A stretch of DNA of 64,000 bases, from NCBI RefSeq assembly GCF_042681745.1, contig NZ_JBHUGF010000010.1, positions 1,116,001-1,180,000 on the forward strand, read 5' to 3'. The translations under genes were made by a program, and so were the position numbers. The DNA comes from Saccharibacillus nicotianae (GTDB lineage Bacteria; Bacillota; Bacilli; Paenibacillales; Paenibacillaceae). Below, piece by piece: positions 26,147 to 35,564 of this stretch. The notes beneath the pieces are model-generated. The model searched no databases. It had not been told where the DNA came from and was given only the letters and a program-made list of their open reading frames with translations. The number at the start of each line of letters is the position of its first letter. Position 1 is the stretch's first letter.

Positions 26147-26941
26147 ATGAAAGCATATTTAGAGCTATTACAAGATATTTTGGATGAAGGCGTAGAAAAA
26201 TCAGATCGCACAGGAACAGGAACAACTTCTGTTTTTGGTAGACAAATGCGTATTGATTTACAAAAAGGGTTTCCTTTATTAACAACGAAGAGGTTACATA
26301 CTCGTTCGATTATACATGAATTGTTATGGTTTCTTAGTGGTAGTACCAATATTAAATATTTACAGGATAATGGGGTTACGATCTGGGATGAATGGGCAGA
26401 TGCCGAAGGAAATCTAGGGCGTGTATATGGAGCGCAGTGGAGAACATGGCGTGGCCCGGGTGGAGAAGTGATTGACCAGATTACATCTGTGATCGACAGC
26501 ATTAAAAACAATCCAGATTCACGTCGCCATATTGTGAATGCATGGAATGCAGCAGAAGTGGATTCGATGGCTTTGCCACCTTGTCATTATGCTTTTCAAT
26601 TTTATGTAGCCAATGGCAAATTATCTTGCATGTTCCAGATGCGTTCGGTAGATACATTCCTCGGCTTGCCATTTAATCTGGCTTCGTATGCACTTCTAAC
26701 TCATATGGTTGCACAGCAGTGTGATCTTGAAGTGGGCGATCTGGTATGGACAGGTGGAGATGTTCATATCTATGCTAACCATATGGAGCAAGCGAAATTA
26801 CAGTTAACGAGAGAACCATATCCATTGCCTCAGCTTCGTTTAGCTCGCAAACCAGATTCGATTTTCGATTATCATTTTGATGATTTTATTTTTGAAAATT
26901 ATGAGTATCATCCAGGAATAAAAGCACCGATTTCGGTCTAA
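26147..26941 (+). CDS. thyA: Thymidylate synthase
   Basis: ThyA methylates dUMP with methylene-tetrahydrofolate. The 264-residue length is the short ThyA form (E. coli type). Visible blocks are SDRTGTGTTSVFGRQMR with the dUMP phosphate-binding Arg, HELLWFLSGSTNIKYL, GRVYGAQWR, the catalytic Cys in ALPPCHYAFQFYV, QMRSVDTFLGLPFNLASYA and VWTGGDVHIYANH. GAGGTG lies about 6 bases before ATG. The dihydrofolate it produces is recycled by the DHFR encoded 400 bases downstream; a terminator lies between, so they are probably separate transcripts. Confidence 0.97.
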   Translation: MKAYLELLQDILDEGVEKSDRTGTGTTSVFGRQMRIDLQKGFPLLTTKRLHTRSIIHELLWFLSGSTNIKYLQDNGVTIWDEWADAEGNLGRVYGAQWRTWRGPGGEVIDQITSVIDSIKNNPDSRRHIVNAWNAAEVDSMALPPCHYAFQFYVANGKLSCMFQMRSVDTFLGLPFNLASYALLTHMVAQQCDLEVGDLVWTGGDVHIYANHMEQAKLQLTREPYPLPQLRLARKPDSIFDYHFDDFIFENYEYHPGIKAPISV

Positions 26942-27344
26942 TAAATAGGTTTATCGTTTAATTTACAATGAGCTCTTATTATCTTTTCTGTTACAAAAGA
27001 AAAGGATTAAGAGTTTTTTGTTATAGTAAAGTAATTTTTAAAAGTGATATTATGTATTATTGCTGTACATCAAATAGGTGCTTATTACATCGCTACATAA
27101 ATAACAAAAAAATAAATAATGAGATAGTCTAACAAATGTTTAACAGATACAGAATGATTAAATTTATGAATGGCTATCTATAAAATATTTTATATATTGA
27201 TTTTTTACAAATGATTGAGTATGTAAGGTTATAAAAGGTTCGGAATTTGGATAATAATGTGATGCCAATGATAGGTTTTGATGATATGATACACTATAAA
27301 CCTGTCTCAACATATATTTTAGACATATGGAGGTCGTAAGTGTA
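26942..27344. other. Intergenic region between thyA and dfrA
   Basis: The 403 bases hold the thyA terminator (26973-27019). The rest is very AT-rich with no coding frame. TATGAT near 27284 is a possible dfrA -10, but I cannot assign a good -35. The dfrA ribosome binding site is at the right end. Confidence 0.5.
26973..27019 (+). terminator. Intrinsic terminator of thyA
   Basis: CTCTTA pairs with TAAGAG at the base, an inner CTTTTCT/AGAAAAG helix extends it with small mismatches, and TTTTTT follows. Confidence 0.75.
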
Positions 27345-27833
27345 ATGACGATTACAATGATATGGGCGCAAGCAACCAATGGGGTTATTGGCAAAAATAA
27401 TGACCTACCCTGGCGATTGCCGCACGATATGGCTTATTTCAAACAACAGACTCAGCACAAAACAGTAATCATGGGACGTAAAACATGGGAATCATTTGGT
27501 AGTAAACCATTACCGAATCGTCGTAATATTATTTTAACAAGAAGTCATGATTTTAAAGCTAATCATGCTGAAGTAGTACATTCAGTAGAAGAAGCGATCC
27601 AGTTAGCAGATCCACAGCAAGAATTGATGGTTATCGGTGGATCTACAATTTATAAGCAATTTTTGGATCATGCAGATCGGTTATTAGTTACAGAAATCGA
27701 TCATGATTTTGCAGGAGATACGTACTTTCCAGAAGTAGATTGGTCGAAATGGAAAGAGGTTGCTGCTATTCAAGGTATTCGCGACGACAAAAACGATTAT
27801 AATTATTATTTTAAAGAATATTTGCATATTTAA
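27345..27833 (+). CDS. dfrA: Dihydrofolate reductase
   Basis: DHFR reduces dihydrofolate with NADPH and is the trimethoprim target. The 162-residue protein shows MIWAQATNGVIGKNNDLPW, LPHDMAYFKQQT with the active-site acid (here Asp in the PHDM helix), VIMGRKTWESFGSKPLPNR, and MVIGGSTIYKQFL. ATG 27345 is used because GGAGGT lies about nine bases upstream; an earlier in-frame start at 27327 precedes that site. Length and motifs are those of a chromosomal enzyme, with no sign of a mobile resistance gene. Confidence 0.95.
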   Translation: MTITMIWAQATNGVIGKNNDLPWRLPHDMAYFKQQTQHKTVIMGRKTWESFGSKPLPNRRNIILTRSHDFKANHAEVVHSVEEAIQLADPQQELMVIGGSTIYKQFLDHADRLLVTEIDHDFAGDTYFPEVDWSKWKEVAAIQGIRDDKNDYNYYFKEYLHI

Positions 27834-28245
27834 TCATTTTATGAGATATTTATGCGAAAATAAAAATGAGTTATCTCTTATGTATAGATATATAATCGTT
27901 GTTATTATCGATTTGAGATGTGTAGTAAAGCTATAGACTGGATCGCAGAATTAAGCGAATACGGTGAAAAAACGCGAAAATCCAAGAAATATGCTTGCAA
28001 GATGTTTCACCACGGTGTAATCTCTATGTAAAAAGTACAAACAATCATGCGCATAATCCATTTTGTATTTATTTGTGTGAATGATAATCTAGAAAATAAA
28101 CTTATTACAAGCAAGTATTGTGTTTTGCAAGTAGTATTCTTACACCTAGATCCACTAAATAAAGAGAAGATAACAAGATTGGATATCATCAAATTATCTG
28201 TACAACAAGCTTAGCAGTGACAGAACGGATGGGGGAAATGTTAAA
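27834..28245. other. Intergenic region between dfrA and gltD
   Basis: These 412 bases have no convincing gene. A small palindrome (TTTCACC-A-CGGTGTAA, near 28004-28020) could be an operator for gltD control, but I cannot name the regulator. I see no hairpin with a T tract after dfrA, so readthrough is possible. Confidence 0.4.
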
Positions 28246-29733
28246 ATGTCTACACCAACTGGATTCATGGAATACAAAAGACAAATTCCCGCGGATCGCA
28301 ATCCGCTTGAACGCGTAAAAGATTGGCAAGAGTTCCACAAACATATGGCAGAAGATGAGCTTCGTACACAAGGCGCTAGATGTATGGATTGTGGCACACC
28401 TTACTGTCACACAGGAATGGATATGGCAGGTGGAACTTTTGGTTGTCCGGTTCATAACTTGATTCCTGAATGGAATAACTTGGTGTATCGTGGATTGTGG
28501 AGAGAAGCGCTAGAACGTCTACACAAAACAAATAATTTTCCTGAATTTACAGGGCGTATCTGTCCAGCACCGTGCGAAGGTTCGTGTACGGTAGGTCTGA
28601 TCGGACAACCGGTAACGATCAAAACCATTGAAGAAGCGATTATTGAAAAAGGTTTTGAAGAAGGTTGGGTTGTTCCACAACCACCTGAAAAACGTACAGG
28701 TCGTCGTGTAGCGGTTATCGGATCAGGTCCAGCCGGTCTGGCGTGTGCAGCGCAATTAAACAAAGCAGGTCATTCAGTAACGGTCTATGAACGTTCTGAT
28801 CGTGTCGGTGGATTATTGACTTATGGTATTCCAACGATGAAATTAGACAAAGGTATTGTTCAGCGTCGTGTTGACCTTTTGATAGCAGAAGGTATTGAAT
28901 TTATTACAGGTACAGAAATCGGTAAAGATATTCCGGCACAACAATTGGTCGATGAATATGATGCTGTTATACTTTGTGGCGGTGCAACGAAACCGCGTGA
29001 ATTCAATATTGAAGGTAGCGAGTTAAATGGTGTTGTCTATGCTATGGATTTCTTAAACGGTTCTATTAAAAGTTATCTAGATAGCAACCTTGAAGATGGT
29101 AACTATCTATCTGCTCAAGATAAAAATGTAATCGTTATTGGTGGCGGTGATACTGGTTCTGACTGTGTAGCAACTTCGGTTCGTCATGGTTGCAGTACAG
29201 TGACTCAATTTGGTACACATGACAAAGCACCACTCGAACGTGATCCTATTAGTAACCCTTGGCCACAATTTCCTAACGTATACACATTGGATTATGCACA
29301 AGAAGAAGCAAAAGCGATATTCGGTAGTGACCCGCGCGAATTTTCAATCATGACTACTAAATTTGTTGGAGACGAAAATGGTAACTTGAAAGAGTTGCAT
29401 ACGATTCAAATTCAACGGATTGTCGATGAAACAGGTCGTAAAATCTACCAACCAATCCCGGGTACTGAAAAAGTATTCCCTGCGGAACTTGCTCTAATTG
29501 CTATCGGATTTGATGGCCCTGAACAAACGCTTCCACAACAGTTAGGTCTAGCAACAGACCGCTGGACAAATGTCAAAGCGCGTTATGGTAAATACAACAC
29601 AAATGTAGATAAAGTATTTGCTGCCGGTGATATGCGTCGTGGTCAAAGTCTGGTAGTCTGGGCGATCAATGAAGGACGCGAAGCTGCGCGTGAAGTGGAT
29701 AAATATTTGATGGGCTCTACTGTGCTTGTATAA
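28246..29733 (+). CDS. gltD: Glutamate synthase small subunit
   Basis: GltD feeds electrons from NADPH through FAD and iron-sulfur clusters to the large subunit GltB, which makes glutamate from glutamine and 2-oxoglutarate. The 495-residue protein has the N-terminal cluster-binding cysteines CMDCGTPYC, GCPVHNLIPEW and CPAPCEGSC, the FAD motif VAVIGSGPAGLACAAQL (about 150) and the NADPH motif VIVIGGGDTGSDCVAT (about 293). The end, FAAGDMRRGQSLVVWAINEGREAA, is typical. GGGGGA precedes ATG. In B. subtilis gltAB are adjacent; here no large subunit gene is within the window. Confidence 0.93.
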   Translation: MSTPTGFMEYKRQIPADRNPLERVKDWQEFHKHMAEDELRTQGARCMDCGTPYCHTGMDMAGGTFGCPVHNLIPEWNNLVYRGLWREALERLHKTNNFPEFTGRICPAPCEGSCTVGLIGQPVTIKTIEEAIIEKGFEEGWVVPQPPEKRTGRRVAVIGSGPAGLACAAQLNKAGHSVTVYERSDRVGGLLTYGIPTMKLDKGIVQRRVDLLIAEGIEFITGTEIGKDIPAQQLVDEYDAVILCGGATKPREFNIEGSELNGVVYAMDFLNGSIKSYLDSNLEDGNYLSAQDKNVIVIGGGDTGSDCVATSVRHGCSTVTQFGTHDKAPLERDPISNPWPQFPNVYTLDYAQEEAKAIFGSDPREFSIMTTKFVGDENGNLKELHTIQIQRIVDETGRKIYQPIPGTEKVFPAELALIAIGFDGPEQTLPQQLGLATDRWTNVKARYGKYNTNVDKVFAAGDMRRGQSLVVWAINEGREAAREVDKYLMGSTVLV

Positions 29734-29805
29734 TAGAATCAATAGAAGCACATGTAATATCAGAATATTTAAAATTAATAAATATAATCTGTATAGATGA
29801 TTATA

Positions 29806-29850
29806 AAAGCTACAGTATGTAGAGAATCCTTCTCGCGTACTGTAGCTTTT
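29806..29850 (+). terminator. Intrinsic terminator of gltD
   Basis: A long hairpin with arms AAAGCTACAGTA and TACTGTAGCTTT, and an inner GAGAA/TTCTC helix, ends in TTTT. Confidence 0.85.
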
Positions 29851-29940
29851 ATTGTGTTACATCTGGAAATCTCAATTTGAATTATCAGTCCAAGTTCAAA
29901 AGATACGTATAAAACTTCAATCGAAATTTGAATAAGGCTA

Positions 29941-29949
29941 TGTTATAAT
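29941..29949 (+). promoter_or_regulatory. Extended -10 promoter of topB
   Basis: TGTTATAAT matches the extended -10 pattern exactly. The -35 at 29921-29926 (TCGAAA, 4 of 6) has a 17-base spacer (29927-29943). The start would be near 29956, leaving a leader of about 95 bases. Confidence 0.55.
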
Positions 29950-29974
29950 AGGTAGCAATAGCAAGTACGTGGGC

Positions 29975-30008
29975 AAGGGGGCTACACTCCAGGGTGTGGT
30001 CCCTTTTT
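29975..30008 (+). terminator. Terminator-like hairpin in the topB leader
   Basis: AAGGG and CCCTT close a helix with an inner ACAC/GTGT stem, followed at once by TTTTT. It lies between the predicted topB promoter and start codon, so it could attenuate topB rather than end an upstream transcript. Confidence 0.6.
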
Positions 30009-30049
30009 GTCGCTAAGATACAATCCATTCCCGGAAAGGAATGAACGAA

Positions 30050-32374
30050 ATGAAAATATTAATCGTAGCAGAAAAGCCTGATATGGGACGGAATATTGCT
30101 GCTGTGATGGAGCCTAAAGCACGCAATCACCGTACATATTTGGAAGGGGAACAATATATTATTACATGGGCGATTGGTCATTTAATAGGACTGGCAGAAC
30201 CGGATGCATATGATCCCAAATATAAAAAGTGGAACTTCAGCGATCTTCCTATTATTCCAGAACAATTTAAAATTGTACCTAATCCACGAACGAAAGATCA
30301 ATTGAATACGATCGGAGAACTTGCTAAGCGCTGTGACCGCATTGTAAACGCCTGTGATGCCGGGCGGGAAGGTCAGCATATATTTGCGCTTATCCAGCGT
30401 CAATTGAAGCTTACACAGCCTGTCAAACGCTTATGGATATCAGATCTAACACCGGAAAGTATTCGTAAAGGATTTGTTGAATTAAAAGACGGGCAAGAAT
30501 TTGAAAATTTAACCCGGGCAGCGAGAGCACGAAGTGAAGCAGACTGGTTAATCGGCATGAATGCGTCACGCGCGTTTACGATCAAGCATAACAATTTATT
30601 ATCTGTAGGGCGTGTACAGACTCCTGTATTAGCATTGATCTATGATCGGCAAAAAGAAATCGAAGCGTTTGATTCGCAAACGTTTTATGAAGTGAGAGCT
30701 ACGTTCAAGCAAGCAGACAAAAGTTATACAGGAGTCTGGCAAGGCGATCGTATTACCGATCAAGCCAAAGGACAGGCGATAGTTGATAAAGTCAAAGGTA
30801 AACAAGGACAGATTACCAAATACGATATACGGGAAAGTAAAGAATATCCGTACAAACTGTATGATCTTACATTGCTACAACGGGATGCGAATGCCAAATT
30901 TGGGTACTCCGCCAAAAAAACTCTTGATACTGCGCAAGCATTGTATGAAAAGCATAAAGTTATCAGCTATCCACGTACTAACTCGAACTATGTCACCGAG
31001 CAAAATATTGATGGTATGCATAAAGTGCTAGGGATGCTCAAAAATACACCGTATGAACAACTGGCAGAAGGCGCAGAAGGTAAACGGGTACATGTTAATA
31101 ACAAAGCGGTCTGTAATCCTTCCAAAGTGGAAGATCACCATGCGATTTTACCGACGTTGAAAAAGCCGGGTACACTTAGCAAAGAAGAACAGCAATTGTA
31201 TGATCTAATCGTACGTCGTTTTCTAGCACAATTTTATCCACCTGCTGAATACAAGCATCATACTGTTATGACAACTGTAGAGCAGGAAACATTCAAAACA
31301 GCAGTCAAAGAATTGTTGTTTTTAGGATGGAAAGCCACATTGCCTGATAAAGATAAATCCAAATCTTCCAATAAATCTTCAGCCAAAAATGAAAATGGTA
31401 AAGAAGAGGAACCAGAGGAAGAAGTACAAGAACCTTTTGTTATTGATGAGAAGCAGCCTGTGCAATGTAGCAAAGCAGAAGTAAAAGAAAAAGCAACACA
31501 GCCGCCCAAGCATTATACAGAAGGTACATTGCTCAAAGCGATGGAAAGTGCAGGCAAGCAGATCGAGAATGAAGAATTACGTGATGCCATGAAAGAGTCG
31601 GGTCTGGGTACACCTGCTACACGAGCAGCGACGATAGAACGACTGAAGCAAGTCGGATATATTAATACTCAAGGTAAAAAGATGGAGTTAACGTTAAAAG
31701 GACGTGCTGCGATCGAATTGATTCGTGCGGCTGGAGTAGAACTTCTTACTTCACCAGAAATGACGGGGCAATGGGAACGTAGGCTTAATCAAATTTCACG
31801 CGGAGAAGCAGATTCTGATCGCTTTTTAGAAAGTGTGAAGAAATTTGCGGCATCTGTGATCGAAAAGGTAAAAACACAATCGCCTGCGATTGCTGGACGA
31901 TTTGGCGATGACTCGCGTTCAGCTGGTAAAGGGAACCGTTCTTCTAAATCTACACGTACTGTCGCAAGTAAAGGAAGTACAAGCACAACCAACGGCAGTA
32001 CAAAACGTCCTACAAGCAAATCAACTGCTACCTCAGCATCCAAGTCGTCAACAGCGAATTCGGCTACAGCTACAGTATCGATGGGAGCGGCTGGAGAGCA
32101 TACAGCACTTGGCAAATGCCCCAATGCTAATTGTGGCGGGCAAATTATCGAAGGGCGCAAAGGATACGGTTGTTCACATTTCAAACAAGGATGTACTTTT
32201 GTAATCTGGAAAGAATTTGCGGGTAAAAAAATATCAGTCTCTATGCTCAAAACGTTATTGCAAAAAGGAGAGACGCAAGCTCTTGCTTTTAAAAAAGGAA
32301 ATGAAACGCATAAAGGACGCATCAAATTAGTCGATCAGGAATCAGGCAAATTGATCGTCGAAGCTGTAAAATAA
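30050..32374 (+). CDS. topB: DNA topoisomerase III
   Basis: TopB is a type IA topoisomerase that decatenates DNA. The 774-residue protein has the Toprim domain (LIVAEKPDMGRNIAAV; acidic NACDAGREGQ), the SVGRVQTPVLAL motif, catalytic Tyr307 in ISYPRTNSNY and the ESGLGTPATRAATIERL segment. Residues about 450-475 are acidic and 625-685 are a Ser/Thr/Lys-rich linker, followed by a zinc-ribbon-like tail (CPNANCGG, CSHFKQGC). ATG 30050 is used because GGAAAGGA abuts the earlier ATG at 30041. Chromosomal firmicute TopB proteins look like this; plasmid forms also exist, but no mobile genes are nearby. Confidence 0.93.
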   Translation: MKILIVAEKPDMGRNIAAVMEPKARNHRTYLEGEQYIITWAIGHLIGLAEPDAYDPKYKKWNFSDLPIIPEQFKIVPNPRTKDQLNTIGELAKRCDRIVNACDAGREGQHIFALIQRQLKLTQPVKRLWISDLTPESIRKGFVELKDGQEFENLTRAARARSEADWLIGMNASRAFTIKHNNLLSVGRVQTPVLALIYDRQKEIEAFDSQTFYEVRATFKQADKSYTGVWQGDRITDQAKGQAIVDKVKGKQGQITKYDIRESKEYPYKLYDLTLLQRDANAKFGYSAKKTLDTAQALYEKHKVISYPRTNSNYVTEQNIDGMHKVLGMLKNTPYEQLAEGAEGKRVHVNNKAVCNPSKVEDHHAILPTLKKPGTLSKEEQQLYDLIVRRFLAQFYPPAEYKHHTVMTTVEQETFKTAVKELLFLGWKATLPDKDKSKSSNKSSAKNENGKEEEPEEEVQEPFVIDEKQPVQCSKAEVKEKATQPPKHYTEGTLLKAMESAGKQIENEELRDAMKESGLGTPATRAATIERLKQVGYINTQGKKMELTLKGRAAIELIRAAGVELLTSPEMTGQWERRLNQISRGEADSDRFLESVKKFAASVIEKVKTQSPAIAGRFGDDSRSAGKGNRSSKSTRTVASKGSTSTTNGSTKRPTSKSTATSASKSSTANSATATVSMGAAGEHTALGKCPNANCGGQIIEGRKGYGCSHFKQGCTFVIWKEFAGKKISVSMLKTLLQKGETQALAFKKGNETHKGRIKLVDQESGKLIVEAVK

Positions 32375-32423
32375 ATCTACTATGTAGCTGTTTGTTATAC
32401 ACGATAGGCGAGTAAAAACAAAA

Positions 32424-32460
32424 AAACGGACCGGGAATTAACCCGATGTCCGTTTCTTTT
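32424..32460. terminator. Bidirectional terminator overlapping the end of the HAD gene
   Basis: AAACGGAC pairs with GTCCGTTT and an inner CGGG/CCCG helix, with TCTTTT after it on the plus strand and a seven-T run on the minus strand. It ends topB; its right arm encodes the last residues of the convergent HAD gene. Confidence 0.85.
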
Positions 32461-33205
32461 GCTGTTGCGTCAGACTTTCATGAATGACTTGAGGTACTTC
32501 AATCAATTGCGATATGGTGTAGAACGGAAGATTATCATCATGTTGAAGTTGCACAACATCATATGCCCATTCATGAGATTGTTTAAGATAAATCGTATTG
32601 AGAGAAGCATGTAGAGCAGGTTGAACATCAGAACGTAAAGAGTTACCGATCATCCATGTATCCTGACGTGGAAGCACATGCGAATTTATAATTTCTTCGA
32701 GCGCATGAATATTTTTATGCTGACGAATAAAGATGCGGTCTTCGAAATAAGATGTTAATTTCATTTGATCGATTTTGCGTTGTTGAATTACCGTTTCACC
32801 ACCGGTATACAGATACAGGGTATGACCTGCTTGTTGAAGAATTTCTAGCGTTTCTACCATTCCTGGATAAGGTTCTACTTCTTTTTCGTATACGCTATTA
32901 CCTAGTAGACGCAATTGATTTTCTTCGTGTTCACTTACAGGTCGTCCGACTAATTGACTGAAGTGATGATAAGTTTCAACTAAAGATTTGGGAAAATGTT
33001 CACTAGCGAAACCGACTCTATGCACGCCAGCTACATCGATTTCGATTTGCTTTTGACGAATTGCTTCCATCGTTACCTCTGGATTATGGAACCATTCGGA
33101 TAACAGACTGATAAATTCATCTAAAATAAGATTAAAATATTTGTTACAATGGATCAGCGTATCATCCATATCAAAGATAAGGTGCTGATGTCGAATGTCT
33201 TTCAT
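32438..33205 (-). CDS. HAD-superfamily hydrolase
   Basis: The 255-residue protein has HAD motif I (LIFDMDDTLIH, residues about 10-20), motif II Thr in LYLYTGGE, a Lys near 155 and the motif III-like WMIGNSLRSDVQPA. This is the phosphatase pattern of small-molecule HADs (Gph/YjjG-like), with a helical cap at residues about 25-100. ATG 33205 follows AAGGAG by eight bases; GTG at 33214 overlaps it. It starts 12 bases after the winged-helix gene, so they form one operon. Substrate unknown. Confidence 0.85.
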   Translation of the reverse strand: MKDIRHQHLIFDMDDTLIHCNKYFNLILDEFISLLSEWFHNPEVTMEAIRQKQIEIDVAGVHRVGFASEHFPKSLVETYHHFSQLVGRPVSEHEENQLRLLGNSVYEKEVEPYPGMVETLEILQQAGHTLYLYTGGETVIQQRKIDQMKLTSYFEDRIFIRQHKNIHALEEIINSHVLPRQDTWMIGNSLRSDVQPALHASLNTIYLKQSHEWAYDVVQLQHDDNLPFYTISQLIEVPQVIHESLTQQQKKRTSG

Positions 33206-33217
33206 GTAATTCACTCC

Positions 33218-34135
33218 TTAAATACGGATATACGATTCGAGGAACAGTTGAAGCTCAGAAGCACCGTCCTGTCGAATACTAAAACGTTCAATATCTCCTC
33301 TACCGAGGTGGATACGCAATAAACCTGCCACTCTAAGCATCATCAGATGATGCATAAGCGACTCTTGCGGTTGTAATAAATAGTGAGCCATATCTTGCAA
33401 CGAACGTGGTTCACCGCCAATGTAGCGCAGCATACGCAGACGTTCTGGATCGGATAATGCTCGTGTCATACGTAAAAGAACATTCGGTGGATGTTCTTCA
33501 TCTTGTTCGGGTACATCAACCGGATATTGAATCAATAATACGCCTTCGTAAAAGCAATACGTATTAATGGGACGATTGTGTACAGTCGGGAATAAGATGA
33601 CCGTATTTAACTCGGGGAAAGGATCTACCACTAATCCGCCTGAAGCATATTCAATGAGTGCGCTCGGGTCCATTTTATCCAGTAACCCTTTTTTTTCTTT
33701 GGCATCTTCTGTGATTAATTCAAGAATTTCATCTTCGATATGATGAAAGTAATGTTCATACCATAATTTTAGCAGTGGAGCATAACTGGTCTGGATACGT
33801 CTGGTATCAATCAACGTCATAGTCGGTAGCAGTTCGTGGATCTCATTCCACATCTCATCTTCAGATGCATTTTCTAAATGATTTAAAAAATCACGAACAG
33901 AACCGTCAGCATGACGACAGCTTGCCCAAGCATATAATACATCAAAATCATCAAAAGGCCACGAAGAAGCTTCTAATATAGCAGAACGCACTCCAGGGCT
34001 TAGTTGGTTGTCGATGTCTCTGATCCATTCTGAACCCAGATCGATATCACGAATCCATTTTTTGGTCACATAGACCATAAAACTTCCGAGTAAATCGTAG
34101 ATCGGAGACACATCTATTTTCACGTCATAGCTCAT
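33218..34135 (-). CDS. ArsR-like winged-helix transcriptional regulator
   Basis: The 305-residue protein has a C-terminal winged helix (residues about 225-290: ALSDPERLRMLRYIGGEPRSLQDMAHYL, then a recognition helix with MHHLMMLRVAGLL), typical of ArsR-fold regulators, and a long N-terminal domain of about 200 residues with no motif I recognise. This architecture resembles larger ArsR-like proteins with a ligand-sensing N domain. GGGAGGG lies ten bases before ATG. It is co-transcribed with the HAD gene and divergent from an MFS exporter, which it may regulate. Confidence 0.78.
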   Translation of the reverse strand: MSYDVKIDVSPIYDLLGSFMVYVTKKWIRDIDLGSEWIRDIDNQLSPGVRSAILEASSWPFDDFDVLYAWASCRHADGSVRDFLNHLENASEDEMWNEIHELLPTMTLIDTRRIQTSYAPLLKLWYEHYFHHIEDEILELITEDAKEKKGLLDKMDPSALIEYASGGLVVDPFPELNTVILFPTVHNRPINTYCFYEGVLLIQYPVDVPEQDEEHPPNVLLRMTRALSDPERLRMLRYIGGEPRSLQDMAHYLLQPQESLMHHLMMLRVAGLLRIHLGRGDIERFSIRQDGASELQLFLESYIRI

Positions 34136-34272
34136 GAAACCAGAACCCTCCCAAATAATATCTATTCAACAATAGATGAATCTTATTTCAGATTCAACAT
34201 AGTGTAACAATATAACCTTTTTATACGTCTACAATCAAGTCAATATATCGGTTATTATCATGTTATTATGGC

Positions 34273-34301
34273 TTGTTTACTTGTAGGTTGTCCACTATAA
34301 T
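34273..34301 (+). promoter_or_regulatory. Promoter of the MFS exporter gene
   Basis: TTGTTT (34273-34278) and a perfect TATAAT (34296-34301) are 17 bases apart. The start near 34308 leaves a 70-base leader before the GTG start codon. Confidence 0.65.
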
Positions 34302-34379
34302 GTTCGGATGGTATTTTGCAAAAGAGGAATTCGATGATTCATTTACATCTTGTTTCATTACATAATTGGAGGAACTATC

Positions 34380-35564
34380 GTGCTCAAAACATCGTCCCAG
34401 CATTCGCAATCGATTCATTCAGTTTCCAAAGTTCATTTTGCTATTTTGATTATTGCTATTATCGTAGCCGGTATCAGCCAAGGAATGTTATTACCTGTAC
34501 TGGCTATTTTTCTCGAAAAAATGGGGGTATCTTCAACACTAAACGGGTTAAACGCCGCTGTATTATATATCGGTTCATTTGGAATGACACTGGTCGCAGA
34601 ACGATTATTAGGTATTTTAGGATTTAAAAAATTAATGCTTGGCGGTTTATTACTGGTACTTATTACATTGCCGTTATTTCCGCTATATCCCAGTATTATT
34701 TTCTGGTTCGTATTAAGATTATTAGTCGGTGTTGGAGACAGTGCTGTTCATTACTCTGCTCAATTATGGGTATTGATGATGACTCCTTCAGAACATCGTG
34801 GTCGTAATCTTTCGATCTACGGCATGTCATACGGTATCGGATTCAGTATCGGGCCGCTAGGTATCAAATTATTAGATTGGGGAGTATACGCTCCATTTTT
34901 ACTACTTGCAGCATTATTTCTGATTGTTGTGATTCTTGTCATCTGGAAATTACCACATGGAACACCTGAAAAAACAGCAACCGATGAACCTGCACAACGC
35001 CGATTTACCAAAAGTTATAGCTGGGCCTGGTATGCGCTGATTCCTGCTTTCTTATACGGATATATGGAAGCGGCAATGAACAGCAATTTCCCTGTGTATG
35101 GATTGCGAGTTGGATTTTCAACAGGGGATATAGCGTTCTTACTTCCTTTTATCGGTATCGGAGGATTAATCCTTCAGCTTCCTTTAGGGATATTAAGTGA
35201 TCGTTATGGACGCAAAAAGATGTTGATGATCTGCGGGGGACTGGGTGGATTACTATTTTTATTTGTTCCTATGGCAGAAACGAATATGATCGCAATCGCT
35301 GCTATTTTTGCATTAGCAGGCGGCTTAATCGGTTCTTTCTTTTCGTTAGGACTGGCTTATGCCGCAGATATGTTACCCAAAGTATATTTGCCTGCCGCGA
35401 ACGTATTGGCTTCTTTTCATTTTAATGCAGGGAGTATTATTGGGCCGGCTCTGGGAGGAAAAGGAATAGAGATGGGTTCACCGGCTAGTTTGTTTTGGGT
35501 TTTGGGTGGTTGTTATATGATTTTTGCGGCTACTGGTTTTATATTTAAAGAAAAATCAAAATAA
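34380..35564 (+). CDS. MFS transporter, drug-efflux type
   Basis: The 394-residue integral membrane protein has about 12 hydrophobic helices. The loop 2-3 segment AERLLGILGFKKLMLGG and the later ILSDRYGRKKMLM correspond to MFS motif A in the two halves. The GTG at 34380 has GGAGGA five bases upstream; earlier in-frame starts precede that site. The family exports drugs, sugars or metabolites by proton antiport; substrate cannot be told. It is divergent from an ArsR-like regulator, a common arrangement for inducible efflux. Confidence 0.85.
   Translation: MLKTSSQHSQSIHSVSKVHFAILIIAIIVAGISQGMLLPVLAIFLEKMGVSSTLNGLNAAVLYIGSFGMTLVAERLLGILGFKKLMLGGLLLVLITLPLFPLYPSIIFWFVLRLLVGVGDSAVHYSAQLWVLMMTPSEHRGRNLSIYGMSYGIGFSIGPLGIKLLDWGVYAPFLLLAALFLIVVILVIWKLPHGTPEKTATDEPAQRRFTKSYSWAWYALIPAFLYGYMEAAMNSNFPVYGLRVGFSTGDIAFLLPFIGIGGLILQLPLGILSDRYGRKKMLMICGGLGGLLFLFVPMAETNMIAIAAIFALAGGLIGSFFSLGLAYAADMLPKVYLPAANVLASFHFNAGSIIGPALGGKGIEMGSPASLFWVLGGCYMIFAATGFIFKEKSK

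Larger units (their letters stand above)
29734..30049. other. Intergenic region and topB leader
   Basis: These 316 bases contain the gltD terminator (29806-29850), an extended -10 promoter (29941-29949) and a terminator-like hairpin in the topB leader (29975-30008), each described separately. The rest is AT-rich without a coding frame. Confidence 0.6.

Noticed and set aside
27345..27833. dfrA as an acquired trimethoprim-resistance gene
   Set aside because: It has a normal chromosomal DHFR sequence near thyA with no integron or transposon features.
31789..32325. 178-codon minus-strand frame within topB
   Set aside because: It mirrors the low-complexity linker and zinc tail of topB and has no homology-like motif.
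30050..32374. topB as evidence of an integrated conjugative element
   Set aside because: Neighbouring genes are chromosomal housekeeping genes, and no relaxase, integrase or transfer gene is present.
34334..34627. Small frame starting ahead of and overlapping the MFS gene, with AGAGGA upstream
   Set aside because: It runs in another frame through conserved transporter sequence; the composition looks like a shadow, although translation of its first codons as a leader cannot be excluded.
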